Shown here: positions 1 to 8,838 of the stretch, in pieces
Position numbering within the stretch: the stretch's first letter is position 1
Layout of the letters: the number at the start of each line of letters is the position of its first letter
Source: Levilactobacillus fuyuanensis
GTDB lineage: Bacteria > Bacillota > Bacilli > Lactobacillales > Lactobacillaceae
Direction: 5' to 3'
DNA length: 64,000 bases
NCBI RefSeq assembly: GCF_003946395.1
Contig: NZ_RHNZ01000012.1
Span: 27,782-91,781 of the forward strand
Program-made: the position numbers and the translations under genes
The notes under the pieces: generated by a model
The model's database searches: none
What the model saw: only the letters and a program-made list of their open reading frames with translations
What the model was told of the DNA's origin: nothing

Positions 1-2
1 AT

Positions 3-650
3 CTCGAAGAAATCGTGTCCGAACACGACATCATCGGGATTGGGTGGGGGAAGACCATCTATGCAATTGGTTCGAATCTACAGCCCGATACCTTAACGGG
101 TGTCGAGGTGATCCAACTCAAGGGAAGCGTGAGTTATGCCACGGAGCACACCTACGCGTACGAAAGTATTGACGCCTTTGCCAATGCCTTTCACGCCGTG
201 CCCCAATACTTACCGCTGCCGGTCATCTTTGATCACCAACAAACTAAGGAATTGGTGGAAGCTGAGCGACACATTCAGTACCTGCTCGAGTTGGGGAGAA
301 AAGCCAATATTGCGATTTATTCCGTGGGAACCGTCCGGAACTCTGCGCTGGTCTTTCAACTGGAGTACCTGCAGGAACGGGAAAAGAGTTTCTTGCAGGC
401 CCATGCGGTGGGAGATATCTTCTCTCGCTACATCGACGAAAATGGTGAAGTCGTCGATCGACAGTTGAATCAACGGACAATCGGTATCGACCTCGACAAT
501 CTCCGTCAGAAGGAACATTCGATTCTGGTGGCGGCTGGCGATGCCAAGGTACCGGCGGTCAAGGCGGCCCTCAGAGGTGGTTACCCGAATTGCTTGATTA
601 TTGATCAACACGCAGCAGCACAACTACTTAAGGTTACCCCGACGGCCTAG
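3..650 (+). CDS. DeoR/SorC-type transcriptional regulator, sugar-binding part (5' truncated by window)
   Basis: The frame is open to the left edge of the window, so only the C-terminal part (about 215 residues) is visible and the true start lies upstream. The visible part matches the effector-binding domain of SorC/DeoR-type regulators: it begins just before an IIGIGWGKTIYAIGS segment typical of the phosphosugar-binding fold, and no helix-turn-helix is present in the visible portion. It lies 41 bases upstream of pdp on the same strand, which is the arrangement of deoxyribonucleoside-catabolism regulators (DeoR of Bacillus, which senses deoxyribose-5-phosphate). I infer it controls pdp and any deoxyribonucleoside genes to the left. 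The family is well supported; the effector is inferred from context only. Confidence 0.75.
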   Translation, partial: LEEIVSEHDIIGIGWGKTIYAIGSNLQPDTLTGVEVIQLKGSVSYATEHTYAYESIDAFANAFHAVPQYLPLPVIFDHQQTKELVEAERHIQYLLELGRKANIAIYSVGTVRNSALVFQLEYLQEREKSFLQAHAVGDIFSRYIDENGEVVDRQLNQRTIGIDLDNLRQKEHSILVAAGDAKVPAVKAALRGGYPNCLIIDQHAAAQLLKVTPTA

Positions 651-691
651 CCGTGGTGACCGCATCCAATTAGAAATGGAGTGGCTGAAAC

Positions 692-1990
692 ATGAGAATG
701 GTTGACATTATTGATAAGAAACGTAACGGTGGCGAATTGACCAAGGAAGAGATTCAAACTTTCGTGGACGGCGTTGTTTCCGGTGAAATTCCTGATTACC
801 AAACCAGTGCCTTTTTGATGGCGACTTACTTCAAGGATATGACCGATGCAGAACGTTCTGAGCTGACGATGGCCATGATGAAGTCTGGGGACCATTTGGA
901 CTTATCAAGCATCGACGGCATCAAGGTCGACAAGCATTCAACCGGTGGGGTCGGCGATAAGACCAGTATCCCATTGGCACCAATCGTTGCTGCTCTGGGA
1001 ATTCCCGTTCCAATGATCTCTGGCCGGGGCCTCGGGCACACGGGTGGCACATTGGATAAATTGGAAGCGATTCCAGGCTACCAAGTGGAAATCAGCGAAG
1101 CGGACTTTATCAAACAAGTTCAAAACGAAGGTTTAGCCATTGTTGGGGCAACCGGGAACATTGCGCCTGCTGATAAGAAAATTTACGCCTTGCGGGATGT
1201 GACCGACACGGTTGATTCTATTCCGTTGATTGCCAGCTCCATCATGAGTAAGAAGATTGCTTCTGGCACGGATGCACTGGTCATCGATGTGAAGACTGGT
1301 TCCGGGGCCTTCATGAAGACGCTGGACGATTCACGGGAACTCGCCAAGGCCTTGGTTGGTATCGGTAAAGGGGTCGGCATGAACTGCATGGCCATCATTT
1401 CCGATATGAATCAACCTTTGGGGAATGCCATTGGGAACGCCTTGGAAATCAAGGAATCCATTGATCTTCTGAAGGGTGAAGCGCCTGCCGACATTACCGA
1501 CTTGGTACTGACGCTTGGCTCCTACATGGTTGTGATGTCTGGCAAGACCGACAGCATGGCGGAAGCACGTAAGATGTGTGAAGGCACGATTACGGATGGC
1601 TCTGCCCTGAAGAAATTCGGTGACATGGTTGCCGCCCAAGGCGGGGACCGGAGTGTTGTTGACCATCCAGAAATCATGCCACAGGCCAAATACAAGATTC
1701 CATTACCAGCCAAGACAGCCGGTGTGGTTAGTCGGGTTGAAGCTGACGAAATGGGTGTTGCCAGCATGTTACTTGGCGGTGGCCGGCAAAAGGCTGACGA
1801 CAAGTTGGACTACGCCGTTGGGATCATGATGAGCAAGAAGGTCGGCGACAAGGTAGCCGCTGGCGACTCACTACTGACCATCTACAGCGACCGCGAAAAC
1901 GTCGATGACATCAAGGATCTGTTATACGCCAACATTGAAATCAGTGACTCAGCCGAACCACTGACGCTGATTCATGAGACTGTGAGGTAG
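692..1990 (+). CDS. pdp: Pyrimidine-nucleoside phosphorylase
   Basis: Cytosolic enzyme of the nucleoside phosphorylase II family: uridine, thymidine or deoxyuridine plus phosphate gives the base plus (deoxy)ribose-1-phosphate. The 432-residue length is normal for Pdp. The N terminus ([17 protein letters not shown]) aligns with Bacillus Pdp, which fixes the ATG start; GGAG lies about 10 bases upstream. The family phosphate-binding signature [10 protein letters not shown] is at residues 81-90, followed by the glycine-rich [14 protein letters not shown] segment. It follows the regulator gene and is probably co-transcribed with it. A family A structured repeat begins directly at its stop codon. 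Function is certain at family level; the preference among pyrimidine nucleosides is not readable from sequence. Confidence 0.95.
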   Translation: MRMVDIIDKKRNGGELTKEEIQTFVDGVVSGEIPDYQTSAFLMATYFKDMTDAERSELTMAMMKSGDHLDLSSIDGIKVDKHSTGGVGDKTSIPLAPIVAALGIPVPMISGRGLGHTGGTLDKLEAIPGYQVEISEADFIKQVQNEGLAIVGATGNIAPADKKIYALRDVTDTVDSIPLIASSIMSKKIASGTDALVIDVKTGSGAFMKTLDDSRELAKALVGIGKGVGMNCMAIISDMNQPLGNAIGNALEIKESIDLLKGEAPADITDLVLTLGSYMVVMSGKTDSMAEARKMCEGTITDGSALKKFGDMVAAQGGDRSVVDHPEIMPQAKYKIPLPAKTAGVVSRVEADEMGVASMLLGGGRQKADDKLDYAVGIMMSKKVGDKVAAGDSLLTIYSDRENVDDIKDLLYANIEISDSAEPLTLIHETVR

Positions 1991-2113
1991 AGTGTGGAAG
2001 CAGGCGGTAGTTAGTGAGCATTAACGTCGCTAGGTTAAAAATCCCGGGTTTGGATTTTTGGCCTAGCGGGGTTAAGCGGAGCTGACTGCCTGCTGGAGCA
2101 CGTTTCGGCAACG
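1991..2113 (+). repeat. Family A structured repeat, copy A1
   Basis: Imperfect long hairpin starting at the pdp stop codon. Stems seen: AGCAGGC (1999-2005) with GCCTGCT (2088-2094); AGTTAGT (2009-2015) with GCTGACT (2081-2087, two G-T pairs); TTAAC with GTTAA; CGCTAGG (2028-2034) with CCTAGCG (2062-2068); AAAAATCC (2037-2044) with GGATTTTT (2052-2059) around a CGGGTTT loop. Related copies lie at about 17525-17853 (three) and 37361-37480. The stem CGCTAGG/CCTAGCG is CGCTAAG/CTTAGCG in A2, so both sides changed together. There is no ORF inside and no known name. Confidence 0.8.
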
Positions 2114-2275
2114 TGGCATGAAGGGCGAGCTTATCTAAATTCAGGAATAACAAGGGCTGAGCACCTTTCTTGGATTAACGCGATAGCTAACTTGGCACCA
2201 CGCCTCGAACAGTTCCAAGTTTCTAAATCTCAGATTTTCCAGTCATGCATAACTTAACAACCACACACGTAACTG

Positions 2276-2308
2276 AGAAGCCAACTCCTGCGAGCTGGCT
2301 TCTTTTTT
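2276..2308 (+). terminator. Rho-independent terminator
   Basis: Perfect stem AGAAGCCA (2276-2283) and TGGCTTCT (2296-2303) followed by a T run. It is the first terminator downstream of pdp, beyond repeat A1, so the repeat would be part of the pdp 3' untranslated region. Confidence 0.8.
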
Positions 2309-2676
2309 ACGCCCTTATTTAGTACTAATGTATTTTTTCGAGAATCTGTCTCACTGAATAACCAAATAACGCAAATAATCGTTTTAATACACGAGTAATT
2401 AATAGGAAGAAAGGCCAACATTGCAAATACTTTGTCATCGAGATAAGTGAATGATGTTCTCAATATCAGCTGTGACGTCCTGAATAGGTTAAAAATCGGC
2501 AAAGCTTTGGTCGATTTCTTCAGGATAATTTAACGAAAACTTGGAAAAGAGTATAGTCAAGAAAACCAACAAATTTAAATTCACTGAAAACGGACAATAT
2601 CAGTGACAGTACGGCTTTTTTTGGGTAAACTTTAGGTATCAGTAAAACCATTTGAACGTCAGGGGATGTTACCGCC
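2309..2676. other. AT-rich intergenic region upstream of gshA
   Basis: No convincing gene. The only open frame here runs antisense, crosses the terminator and has no good start. The region probably holds the gshA promoter, but I cannot assign -35/-10 boxes with confidence. Confidence 0.4.
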
Positions 2677-4209
2677 ATGCTGGACAATTTATTAGCGGTT
2701 ATTCATGAAGAAAACTTATCAGAACAGCTTTATCACAGCCTTGTGGGATTAGAAGTTGAAGAACAGCGAATTGATCAGCATGGCCGTTTGAGTCGTCGTC
2801 CGCATCCCAGCAAATTTGGCTCACGGACTTTTCACCCATACTTCCAAACGGACTTCAGTGAAAGTCAGTTGGAGGTCATCACCGATCCCAATCCTAATAT
2901 TGGGGGCACCCTGGATCAGTTGGATACCTTGCAAACGGTGGCTTACCGCACCCTCGAGGGGAATGACCGCATCTGGCCACTGAGTATGCCGCCCGTCATG
3001 GACGATAGCGACCTGCAATTTATTGCGGATCATTTCGATCGGCCAGCGATGAAGCCTTATCGGGAATACCTGGTCAAGAAGTATGGCCTGCAACATGGCT
3101 GTGTGACCGGGGTTCACGTGAACTACAGTATTCCCGATCCCGTGATTCACCGCCTCTTTAGTCACTATACTGACGAGTTTGAGTCGCTGGTGGCCTTCAA
3201 GAATGCCCTGTATTTCCGTATTGCTCAGAACTTCGTGCGGTACCAGTGGTTGTTGACGTACCTCTTTGGGGCTAGTCCAATTGCCGAGAAGGGATTCTTT
3301 GAAACGACGCCGCCAGAATTAGCCGATCCCGTCCGGAGTATTCGCAACAGTCGCTTTGGCTTCGTCAACCGGCCAGAGGAGCAGGTAACCTACGCCTCGT
3401 TGCCAGATCACTTGGCGCAATTGCAGCGGATGATCGATGCCGGAACGTATTTTTCGGCCCACGAATTCTATGGTCCGGTTCGTTTGAAGGGACGAGCTAA
3501 TGCCCAGGATTTCCTAACCGGCGGGATTCAGTACCTGGAGCTCCGGGATTTTGACAACACATCGTTCACGCCCAATGGCGTCAGCCGGCATGCGTTGTAC
3601 TTTTTGAAGATATTTATGATTTATCTGATGACTCAACCGTTACCCGCGGCCAATGTTCTAGAATTATTGGCAACGGGGCGGCAACGGAATCAAGCCGTTG
3701 CATTGGAACATCCTCTCGAAACTACGCAGTTTCAGGCTAACGGTCAGCGTATTTTCCGTGAAATGCGGGCGATGGCCGATCAACTGCAGGCCCACAATGA
3801 GCAGTGGGGTGCCATTGAGGATTTGGAAGAGGTGCTGATGCATCCCGAACTGACGCCGGCGGCCAAATTGTTGACGCACGTCAAGCAGGGGAGTCTGATG
3901 GCGTATGGTCAACGGGTTGCCAGAGAGTGGTATCACAAGCGGATTACCGCGGATCAACTGTTGCCGCAGATGCCACGCCTGGGTGAAGACACCCAGCGTC
4001 TGATCATGGTCGCTCTTCAATTGGGCGTGAAGTTCTATCAGGTTCGTGATGAGGATGGTGAGGATATGTTCATGTTTACCTTCGACGGCATCACGCAAGT
4101 CCTGCAAGAGCGGGATACGGTGGGCAAGGAACCGGAGGCGTTATTGCGGCAACTGTTCCCGGATCTGCCGGAGCGTCCTACACCATTAAATTATGGACAA
4201 TCAAAATAA
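2677..4209 (+). CDS. gshA: Glutamate-cysteine ligase
   Basis: Cytosolic ATP-dependent ligase joining glutamate and cysteine to gamma-glutamylcysteine, the first step of glutathione synthesis. The 510 residues match the N-terminal ligase module of the bifunctional GshAB (GshF) proteins: the segments ITDPNPNIGG and GCVTGVHVNYSIPD are typical of this class, and WPLSMPP precedes them. The C-terminal ATP-grasp module that makes GshAB about 750 residues long is absent, and no gshB follows. The protein may therefore supply gamma-glutamylcysteine only, unless glutathione synthase is encoded elsewhere. The ATG start has a GGGG-rich Shine-Dalgarno region (CAGGGGATG) about 10 bases upstream. It is monocistronic, with its own terminator at 4313-4345. 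Confidence 0.88.
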   Translation: MLDNLLAVIHEENLSEQLYHSLVGLEVEEQRIDQHGRLSRRPHPSKFGSRTFHPYFQTDFSESQLEVITDPNPNIGGTLDQLDTLQTVAYRTLEGNDRIWPLSMPPVMDDSDLQFIADHFDRPAMKPYREYLVKKYGLQHGCVTGVHVNYSIPDPVIHRLFSHYTDEFESLVAFKNALYFRIAQNFVRYQWLLTYLFGASPIAEKGFFETTPPELADPVRSIRNSRFGFVNRPEEQVTYASLPDHLAQLQRMIDAGTYFSAHEFYGPVRLKGRANAQDFLTGGIQYLELRDFDNTSFTPNGVSRHALYFLKIFMIYLMTQPLPAANVLELLATGRQRNQAVALEHPLETTQFQANGQRIFREMRAMADQLQAHNEQWGAIEDLEEVLMHPELTPAAKLLTHVKQGSLMAYGQRVAREWYHKRITADQLLPQMPRLGEDTQRLIMVALQLGVKFYQVRDEDGEDMFMFTFDGITQVLQERDTVGKEPEALLRQLFPDLPERPTPLNYGQSK

Positions 4210-4312
4210 ATTTAAAAAAAATTTGGAAATAAAATAGCAAATTTTAGCAATCTTATGAAAAATGTTTTCATTTTGAGATGCCAGTTATTACGCTATTAGT
4301 TGCACCTAAATG

Positions 4313-4345
4313 AGTCAACCACGGGTAACCGGGTTGGCTTTTTTT
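4313..4345 (+). terminator. Rho-independent terminator of gshA
   Basis: AGTCAACC (4313-4320) pairs with GGTTGGCT (4332-4339), followed by seven T. Confidence 0.85.
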
Positions 4346-4416
4346 GACCGCTTTCTGAAAATGAATTGCTTCACAAGTTGGTAAATGGGCCTTGAAAGCC
4401 TTTTAACTTTATGATA

Positions 4417-4431
4417 ATGTAAACGATGTCG
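4417..4431 (+). promoter_or_regulatory. cre-like site (CcpA) upstream of rbsD
   Basis: ATGTAAACGATGTCG fits the catabolite-responsive consensus WTGNAANCGNWNNCW except at the last base. It lies about 140 bases before rbsD, as expected for carbon catabolite repression of a sugar operon. Assignment is by motif only. Confidence 0.45.
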
Positions 4432-4437
4432 CTAAAC

Positions 4438-4451
4438 GTAAAACGGTTTAC
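4438..4451. promoter_or_regulatory. LacI-family operator-like palindrome upstream of rbsD
   Basis: GTAAAACGGTTTAC is a near-perfect 14-bp palindrome with a central CG, the usual form of LacI/RbsR operators. It lies seven bases after the cre-like site. A related perfect palindrome is found at 4987-4998. Confidence 0.5.
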
Positions 4452-4572
4452 ATACGATTTTTAGTCAATTAATTTGTCAAATAGAGCCGGACAACCGGTT
4501 GATTCGAGAATTAGTTGGAAAAGGGTTGCACGTGTACCAGTGATCAATTTAGTTAAAAAGGAGAAATATCTG

Positions 4573-4968
4573 ATGAAAAAGACGACCGTTATTAATTCCG
4601 AATTATCTACGGTAATTGCCGGCATGGGCCACATGGACTGGTTAAGTATCGGTGATGCAGGGATGCCTGTTCCTATGGGGACTAAGAAAATTGACTTGGC
4701 CTTAACCAAGCAACTCCCAAGTTTCCAAGACGTATTGAAGAACATCTTGGCTGAACTTGAAGTTCAAAAGATTTACTTAGCCGATGAAATTAAGACGGAA
4801 AACCCAGAACAATTGGCTGCCATCAAGGAATTGTTGCCTAACGTCGAGATTGAATACATGCCTCACAGTCAGTTGAAGAAGGACTTAGCGCAAACGCACG
4901 CCTTCGTCCGGACTGGTGAAATGACGCCATTCTCTAATATCATTCTTGAATCAGGCGTAACGTTCTAA
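4573..4968 (+). CDS. rbsD: D-ribose pyranase
   Basis: RbsD interconverts the beta-pyran and beta-furan forms of D-ribose so that the sugar can be phosphorylated. The protein is 131 residues, the standard size, and carries the RbsD signature: His20 in MGHMDW and Asp28 in [10 protein letters not shown]. The start is ATG 4573, preceded by AAAGGAG at about 8 bases; longer in-frame versions run into the operator region and are rejected. It is followed by a FucP-type permease gene, with a perfect palindrome between the two. No ribokinase gene is present nearby. A cre-like site and an RbsR-type operator lie upstream, so catabolite repression and sugar-responsive control are likely. Confidence 0.93.
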   Translation: MKKTTVINSELSTVIAGMGHMDWLSIGDAGMPVPMGTKKIDLALTKQLPSFQDVLKNILAELEVQKIYLADEIKTENPEQLAAIKELLPNVEIEYMPHSQLKKDLAQTHAFVRTGEMTPFSNIILESGVTF

Positions 4969-4986
4969 TTTATCGTTTAGGCTTAA

Positions 4987-4998
4987 TAAAACGTTTTA
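4987..4998. promoter_or_regulatory. Second operator-like palindrome between rbsD and the permease gene
   Basis: TAAAACGTTTTA is a perfect 12-bp palindrome with central CG, sharing its core with the palindrome at 4438-4451. It lies in the 65-base gap before the permease gene and could be a second contact of the same LacI-type regulator. Confidence 0.4.
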
Positions 4999-5033
4999 CT
5001 TAACTTTAAATTCATTACAAAGGAGTCTTTACC

Positions 5034-6395
5034 ATGCAAGCAAACGCAGTTGAATCAAAGCACGGTTGGACCCAGTTAGCTGATGGCTATCTGAGCAAAA
5101 CCCCGCTTTTCCAATTTATCCTAGTGTCACTGATCTTCCCATTGTGGGGGACGGCCGCTAGTTTGAACGATATCTTAATCACCCAGTTCAAGACGGTCTT
5201 CATGTTGAACGATGCTGCTACGGCCTTCGTTCAAAGTGCCTTCTATGGTGGTTACTTCTTGATTGCCATTCCAGCCTCATTAATTATTAAAAAGAACAGT
5301 TATAAATTTGCTATTATGACCGGGCTAATCTTCTACATCGTGGGTTGTGGTTTATTCTTCCCAGCTTCTCACCTGGCAACTTACAGTATGTTCTTAGTCG
5401 CTATCTTCGCGATTGCTATCGGGTTGAGCTTCTTGGAAACGTCCTGTGATACTTACAGCTCAATGCTTGGACCGAAAGCCAACGCCACGATGCGGTTGAA
5501 CTTCTCTCAAACCTTAGTGCCACTTGGTGACATCATGGGGATCGTCTTAGGGAAGTACCTGATCTTCGGTTCCGTTGATAACTTGGCTAACAAGATGAGC
5601 ACGATGCACGGTGCCGCCCGGTTAGCTTACGGTGAAAAGATGCTGCAATTGACGTTGCGTCCTTACAAGTACATCTTGATTGTGCTGGTTGTGATGTTCA
5701 TCATCTTTGCCTTATCACCAATGCCTCGCGCTAAGGCTACCAAGACGGTTGAGGGTTCTGACGAAGCCGTTGAAGACCGTCCTAGCTTGGGCGAAACGAT
5801 CAAGTACCTGTCTCATAACAAGCGTTACATGAAGGGTGTATTAACCCAATTCTTCTACGCTGGTTTACAGACGACGGTTTGGTCCTTCACCATTCGTTTG
5901 GCCTTGAACTTGGATCACCACATTACCGATAGTGCAGCTTCAACCTTCATGATCTACAGCTACATTGCTTGGTTCGTGGGTAAGCTGGTCGCTAACGTCT
6001 TCATGAGCAAGTTCTCCATCACTGGTGTCTTGACTTGGTTCTCCCTGTTAGGGACGTTGTCATTAATCGTTACCTTTACGATTCCTAGCATGGTTGCCGT
6101 TTACACGGCTATCCTGACCAGCTTCTTCTTCGGTCCAGAATGGCCAACGATTTACACCCACACGTTGGATGCTATCGATGAAAAGCGTTACACGGAAACT
6201 GGTGGGGCCATCATCGTTATGGCTTTGATCGGTGGGGCCATTATCCCAGCCATCCAAGGTTTGGTTTCTGACTTCTCTGGTTCAATGCAGTTCTCATTCG
6301 TTGTCCCAACGCTTTGCTACGCATTGATCACGTTGTACTTCTTCATCGAACACCGTTTCGAAAAGAAGCACCCAGAAGAAATGCAAGAACACTAA
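5034..6395 (+). CDS. FucP-type sugar:H+ symporter (MFS), probable ribose or fucose uptake
   Basis: Integral membrane protein of 453 residues, about 12 predicted membrane segments, of the FHS (fucose-galactose-glucose:H+ symporter) branch of the major facilitator superfamily. The first membrane segment FPLWGTAASLNDILITQFK carries the family Asn-Asp pattern, and LETSCDTYSSMLGP is the family segment between helices. The ATG start has AAGGAG at 8 bases. It sits directly behind rbsD in the same apparent operon, so ribose is the most likely substrate by context; L-fucose is what the family name implies. A strong terminator follows at 6419-6452. Confidence 0.82.
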   Translation: MQANAVESKHGWTQLADGYLSKTPLFQFILVSLIFPLWGTAASLNDILITQFKTVFMLNDAATAFVQSAFYGGYFLIAIPASLIIKKNSYKFAIMTGLIFYIVGCGLFFPASHLATYSMFLVAIFAIAIGLSFLETSCDTYSSMLGPKANATMRLNFSQTLVPLGDIMGIVLGKYLIFGSVDNLANKMSTMHGAARLAYGEKMLQLTLRPYKYILIVLVVMFIIFALSPMPRAKATKTVEGSDEAVEDRPSLGETIKYLSHNKRYMKGVLTQFFYAGLQTTVWSFTIRLALNLDHHITDSAASTFMIYSYIAWFVGKLVANVFMSKFSITGVLTWFSLLGTLSLIVTFTIPSMVAVYTAILTSFFFGPEWPTIYTHTLDAIDEKRYTETGGAIIVMALIGGAIIPAIQGLVSDFSGSMQFSFVVPTLCYALITLYFFIEHRFEKKHPEEMQEH

Positions 6396-6418
6396 TTTTA
6401 AATTTATCAGTTAACATT

Positions 6419-6452
6419 AGCCAGTCGGTCCCTCTACCGACTGGCTTTTTTT
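6419..6452 (+). terminator. Rho-independent terminator of the rbsD-permease operon
   Basis: Perfect 11-bp stem AGCCAGTCGGT (6419-6429) with ACCGACTGGCT (6436-6446), then a T run. Confidence 0.92.
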
Positions 6453-6475
6453 ATGCTTCAATGGGCCAAACCATT

Positions 6476-6666
6476 CGCCTACGGCTGCCAGAGATTCCGT
6501 CTGCTGTGGGGCCGTCTGCAGCCCAAGGGCGGGCTTCCGACTCGACTTGAAACCTCGCCAAGTTCAGCGAGTTTCCAAGTGCGTCCCGTGGGGTAAGACC
6601 CGGAAGAACATCGTGTCTAACGCCACTGACACAGCTGCCTCCATCTCTGTCCTCCTGCGGCTAAAG
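6476..6666 (-). repeat. Family B cloverleaf repeat, copy B1
   Basis: Read on the minus strand this matches copies B2-B4. Outer stem CAGAGAT (6489-6495) with ATCTCTG (6643-6649). Inner hairpins include AGCCC (6520-6524) with GGGCT (6531-6535), and CTTGAAACCTCGC with GCGAGTTTCCAAG at about 6545-6578, with a bulge. The junction motif shared by all copies (CAGCYGTG) is at 6629-6636 in reverse complement, and CCCCACAGC at about 6503-6512. There is no plausible gene inside. Confidence 0.75.
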
Positions 6667-6925
6667 GTAGTGTGTCGAATTGAAGATAATATCGCCAATA
6701 ACCAGCCAGTAGGTTCTGCATGTATTAGAAATAAGGCCCCATGTATGAATCAGAATTAACGTAAATTGACTGGATTGCTGAGTCCCACGGCTGAGTCGAT
6801 TTTCACCACCCTCACGGCTTGGACTAGCGTTGAAACATTAAGATCCTTAACCTATCCTCATAGCTTCTTAGAGCACCGCAGCACCATCAATGAAGACAGT
6901 TTACGGTAGAGCAATTAAGGTAATC
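6667..6925. other. Intergenic region without a gene
   Basis: No supported gene. A short stretch at about 6790-6801 (CCCACGGCTGAG) matches the junction motif of the family B repeats in reverse complement and could be a decayed fragment, but the surrounding stems are not recognisable. Confidence 0.35.
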
Positions 6926-6972
6926 AAAAACCGCTAGTCATCGTCTCAATTGAGAATCATGACTAGCGGTTT
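6926..6972 (-). terminator. Terminator of the APC permease gene
   Basis: Perfect 14-bp stem: AAACCGCTAGTCAT (6928-6941) and ATGACTAGCGGTTT (6959-6972). On the minus strand the stem is followed by a T run. Confidence 0.85.
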
Positions 6973-6986
6973 GACTCGTTTTAACG

Positions 6987-8315
6987 TTATTCAACGCGGT
7001 TCTGGCGCCGACGTTGATGGATAAAGTAAATCGGTAAACCTATCAAGGTTAAGGCCAGTCCAGTGACGGCTAAGCCGATTTCCGTGACGAGGGTGGTGAC
7101 GATAATGAAGATGCCACCAACGAGCGCTATCAGCGGGACAATGGGGAATCCGGGGACCTTGTATGGTCGTGCGAGCTCCGGTTCGCGTTTGCGCAGGATG
7201 AAGATGGCCACGAAGATGAGGCAGTTGAAGAGCCACATCACGAAGACCAACATGTCGGTCAGAATATCAAAGCTACCCATCAACATCATCAAGAGGGCAA
7301 TCCCAAACTGAACGATGCCGGCGAAGTAGGGGACGTAGGTCCGACGTGATAGACGACCAAAGTATTTCGACAATGGTAGACTGTTCTCGGTTGCTAACGC
7401 ATAAGGTACCCGCATCCCGGTCATGGTATAGCCGTTGATGGCGCCATAGACGGAGATCAGAATGCCGATGGTGACGAGCTTACCTCCGAATTGGCCGAAG
7501 AGCTTCATGGCCGCGTCGGCCGCAGCGTTCTGATTGCCGGCAATCATGTCTACTGGGAGTGTACGTAAGAATACCAAGTTAATCAGTGTATAGACCACGG
7601 TGATCAGGGCTAGACCCAACACGATTGCACGCGGCAAGTCGCGTTCGGGATGCTTCATTTCACCGGCGATATTCCCGATGTTGATCCAGCCATCGTAGGC
7701 AAACATCGTGGCAAGTAGGCTGGAAGCGAAGGCCCCACCGAAACCAATGTGATCACCAGTCGTGATGGGCCAGAATTGAATAGCGGTGTGTGCCGGGGCA
7801 AAGAGCCCGAAGACCACAATTACCACGATGGGGATTAATTTAAAGATCAGGGCAATCGACTGAACGCGACCACCAACCCGGGCACCGAGAAAGTTAAGCC
7901 CGGTGATGCTCAGACCGCAGATAATCGCGACGGGAAGCTTCCAGGCACTGTCCAAGTGAAAGAGATTCACGAACTGAACGCCGAAAATAATCGACAGCGC
8001 CGCAATGTTTGCTGGATAGTAGACCAACATCTGGGCCCAGCCCATCAGGAAGCCCACTGGTTTGCCGTAGGTGTACTCTAGATAGCGCATGGCGCCACCC
8101 GTTCGGGGAATGGCGGCAGCTAATTCTGCACTGGTCAAACCGGCACAGATGGTCAACAGGCCCCCAAGAATCCAGGCGACCAGGGTCATGTTAGCGGAAT
8201 GGTTGGCGGCCACCACGCTAGCGGTCTTGAAGAAGACCCCTCCACCGATGACAGTTCCCATGACGGTGGCGAGGGCGGTAAACGTGCCGATTTCGCGGCG
8301 TAACTCCTTTGCCAA
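6987..8315 (-). CDS. APC-superfamily amino acid permease
   Basis: Membrane permease of about 442 residues with about 12 membrane segments. GTVIGGGVFFKTA in helix 1 is the glycine-rich substrate-binding stretch of APC transporters, and the overall pattern resembles the LAT-type serine/threonine exchangers (SteT). The substrate is not readable. I chose the TTG start at 8313-8315 because AAGGAG lies 8 bases before it and the protein then begins LAKELRREIGTFTALATV, the usual cytosolic entry to helix 1. A longer in-frame ATG at 8420 would place a basic leader across the promoter. A TATAAT box on the minus strand lies at 8356-8361. Its own terminator follows. Confidence 0.82.
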   Translation of the reverse strand: MAKELRREIGTFTALATVMGTVIGGGVFFKTASVVAANHSANMTLVAWILGGLLTICAGLTSAELAAAIPRTGGAMRYLEYTYGKPVGFLMGWAQMLVYYPANIAALSIIFGVQFVNLFHLDSAWKLPVAIICGLSITGLNFLGARVGGRVQSIALIFKLIPIVVIVVFGLFAPAHTAIQFWPITTGDHIGFGGAFASSLLATMFAYDGWINIGNIAGEMKHPERDLPRAIVLGLALITVVYTLINLVFLRTLPVDMIAGNQNAAADAAMKLFGQFGGKLVTIGILISVYGAINGYTMTGMRVPYALATENSLPLSKYFGRLSRRTYVPYFAGIVQFGIALLMMLMGSFDILTDMLVFVMWLFNCLIFVAIFILRKREPELARPYKVPGFPIVPLIALVGGIFIIVTTLVTEIGLAVTGLALTLIGLPIYFIHQRRRQNRVE

Positions 8316-8355
8316 AATAAAGACTCCTTTTCCTCTCAAATGCTTAGATTTAACC

Positions 8356-8361
8356 ATTATA
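8356..8361 (-). promoter_or_regulatory. -10 box of the APC permease gene
   Basis: Minus-strand TATAAT 41 bases before the TTG start. No good -35 hexamer is visible at 16-18 bases. Confidence 0.45.
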
Positions 8362-8749
8362 GCACGGAACTTTAGGAATCGTATGGGATTGCGGGAGTTT
8401 TTTAGGGAGAAAATAGGCAATTATGAGAAGATGCAGTATTTTGTGAACTCAGCATCTGATGCGTTGGTGAAGAAGCCAGTAATCACCAAGCCCGTTGCCG
8501 ATTAACGGCAGGCCAATCATCATTGGCGTGATGCGGAACAGGGTGAACATTAGCATGAGATGAATTACTTCCGATTGATCATTACTTAGGCTTTTTGCCA
8601 GTATGCCACAACGGCAATCCATAAGCAATATAGACCAGGGTATGAATTTTATTATAAGCGATTGTAAGTCGATACTTGAAAGGAGGATGGTCGTTGATAT
8701 TTAAATAATTATTTTGAAATCGGCTCTTCCCAGTGTATCGGACGAACGA
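8362..8749. other. Intergenic region, no supported gene
   Basis: An 82-codon antisense frame (8582-8830) crosses the gntP terminator and has no Shine-Dalgarno sequence. In all minus-strand frames there are short hydrophobic stretches broken by stops, which could be remnants of a decayed membrane-protein gene, but none can be named. Confidence 0.3.
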
Positions 8750-8789
8750 AAATGGTTGGCAATCCAATAGTTTGGATTGCCAACCATTT
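8750..8789 (-). terminator. Terminator of the gntK-gntP operon
   Basis: Perfect 16-bp stem AAATGGTTGGCAATCC (8750-8765) and GGATTGCCAACCATTT (8774-8789), with a short T run on the minus strand. Confidence 0.8.
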
Positions 8790-8838
8790 GCAGAAATAGA
8801 CGTTAATTTATAACCTTTATTTTTGACCAATAAACGGA

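Noticed and set aside
640..660. TAGCCGTGGTG at the end of the regulator gene, similar to the family B junction motif
   Set aside because: Only the short word matches; no stems of the repeat surround it.
2254..2502. 82-codon minus-strand frame in the pdp-gshA gap
   Set aside because: Overlaps a clear terminator, no start signals, biased composition of AT-rich non-coding DNA.
6314..6759. Two plus-strand frames (6314-6550 and 6547-6759) in the repeat B1 region
   Set aside because: They run through a terminator and a structured repeat and have no ribosome binding sites.
8582..8830. 82-codon minus-strand frame downstream of gntP
   Set aside because: It spans the gntP terminator, lacks a ribosome binding site and has no recognisable domain.
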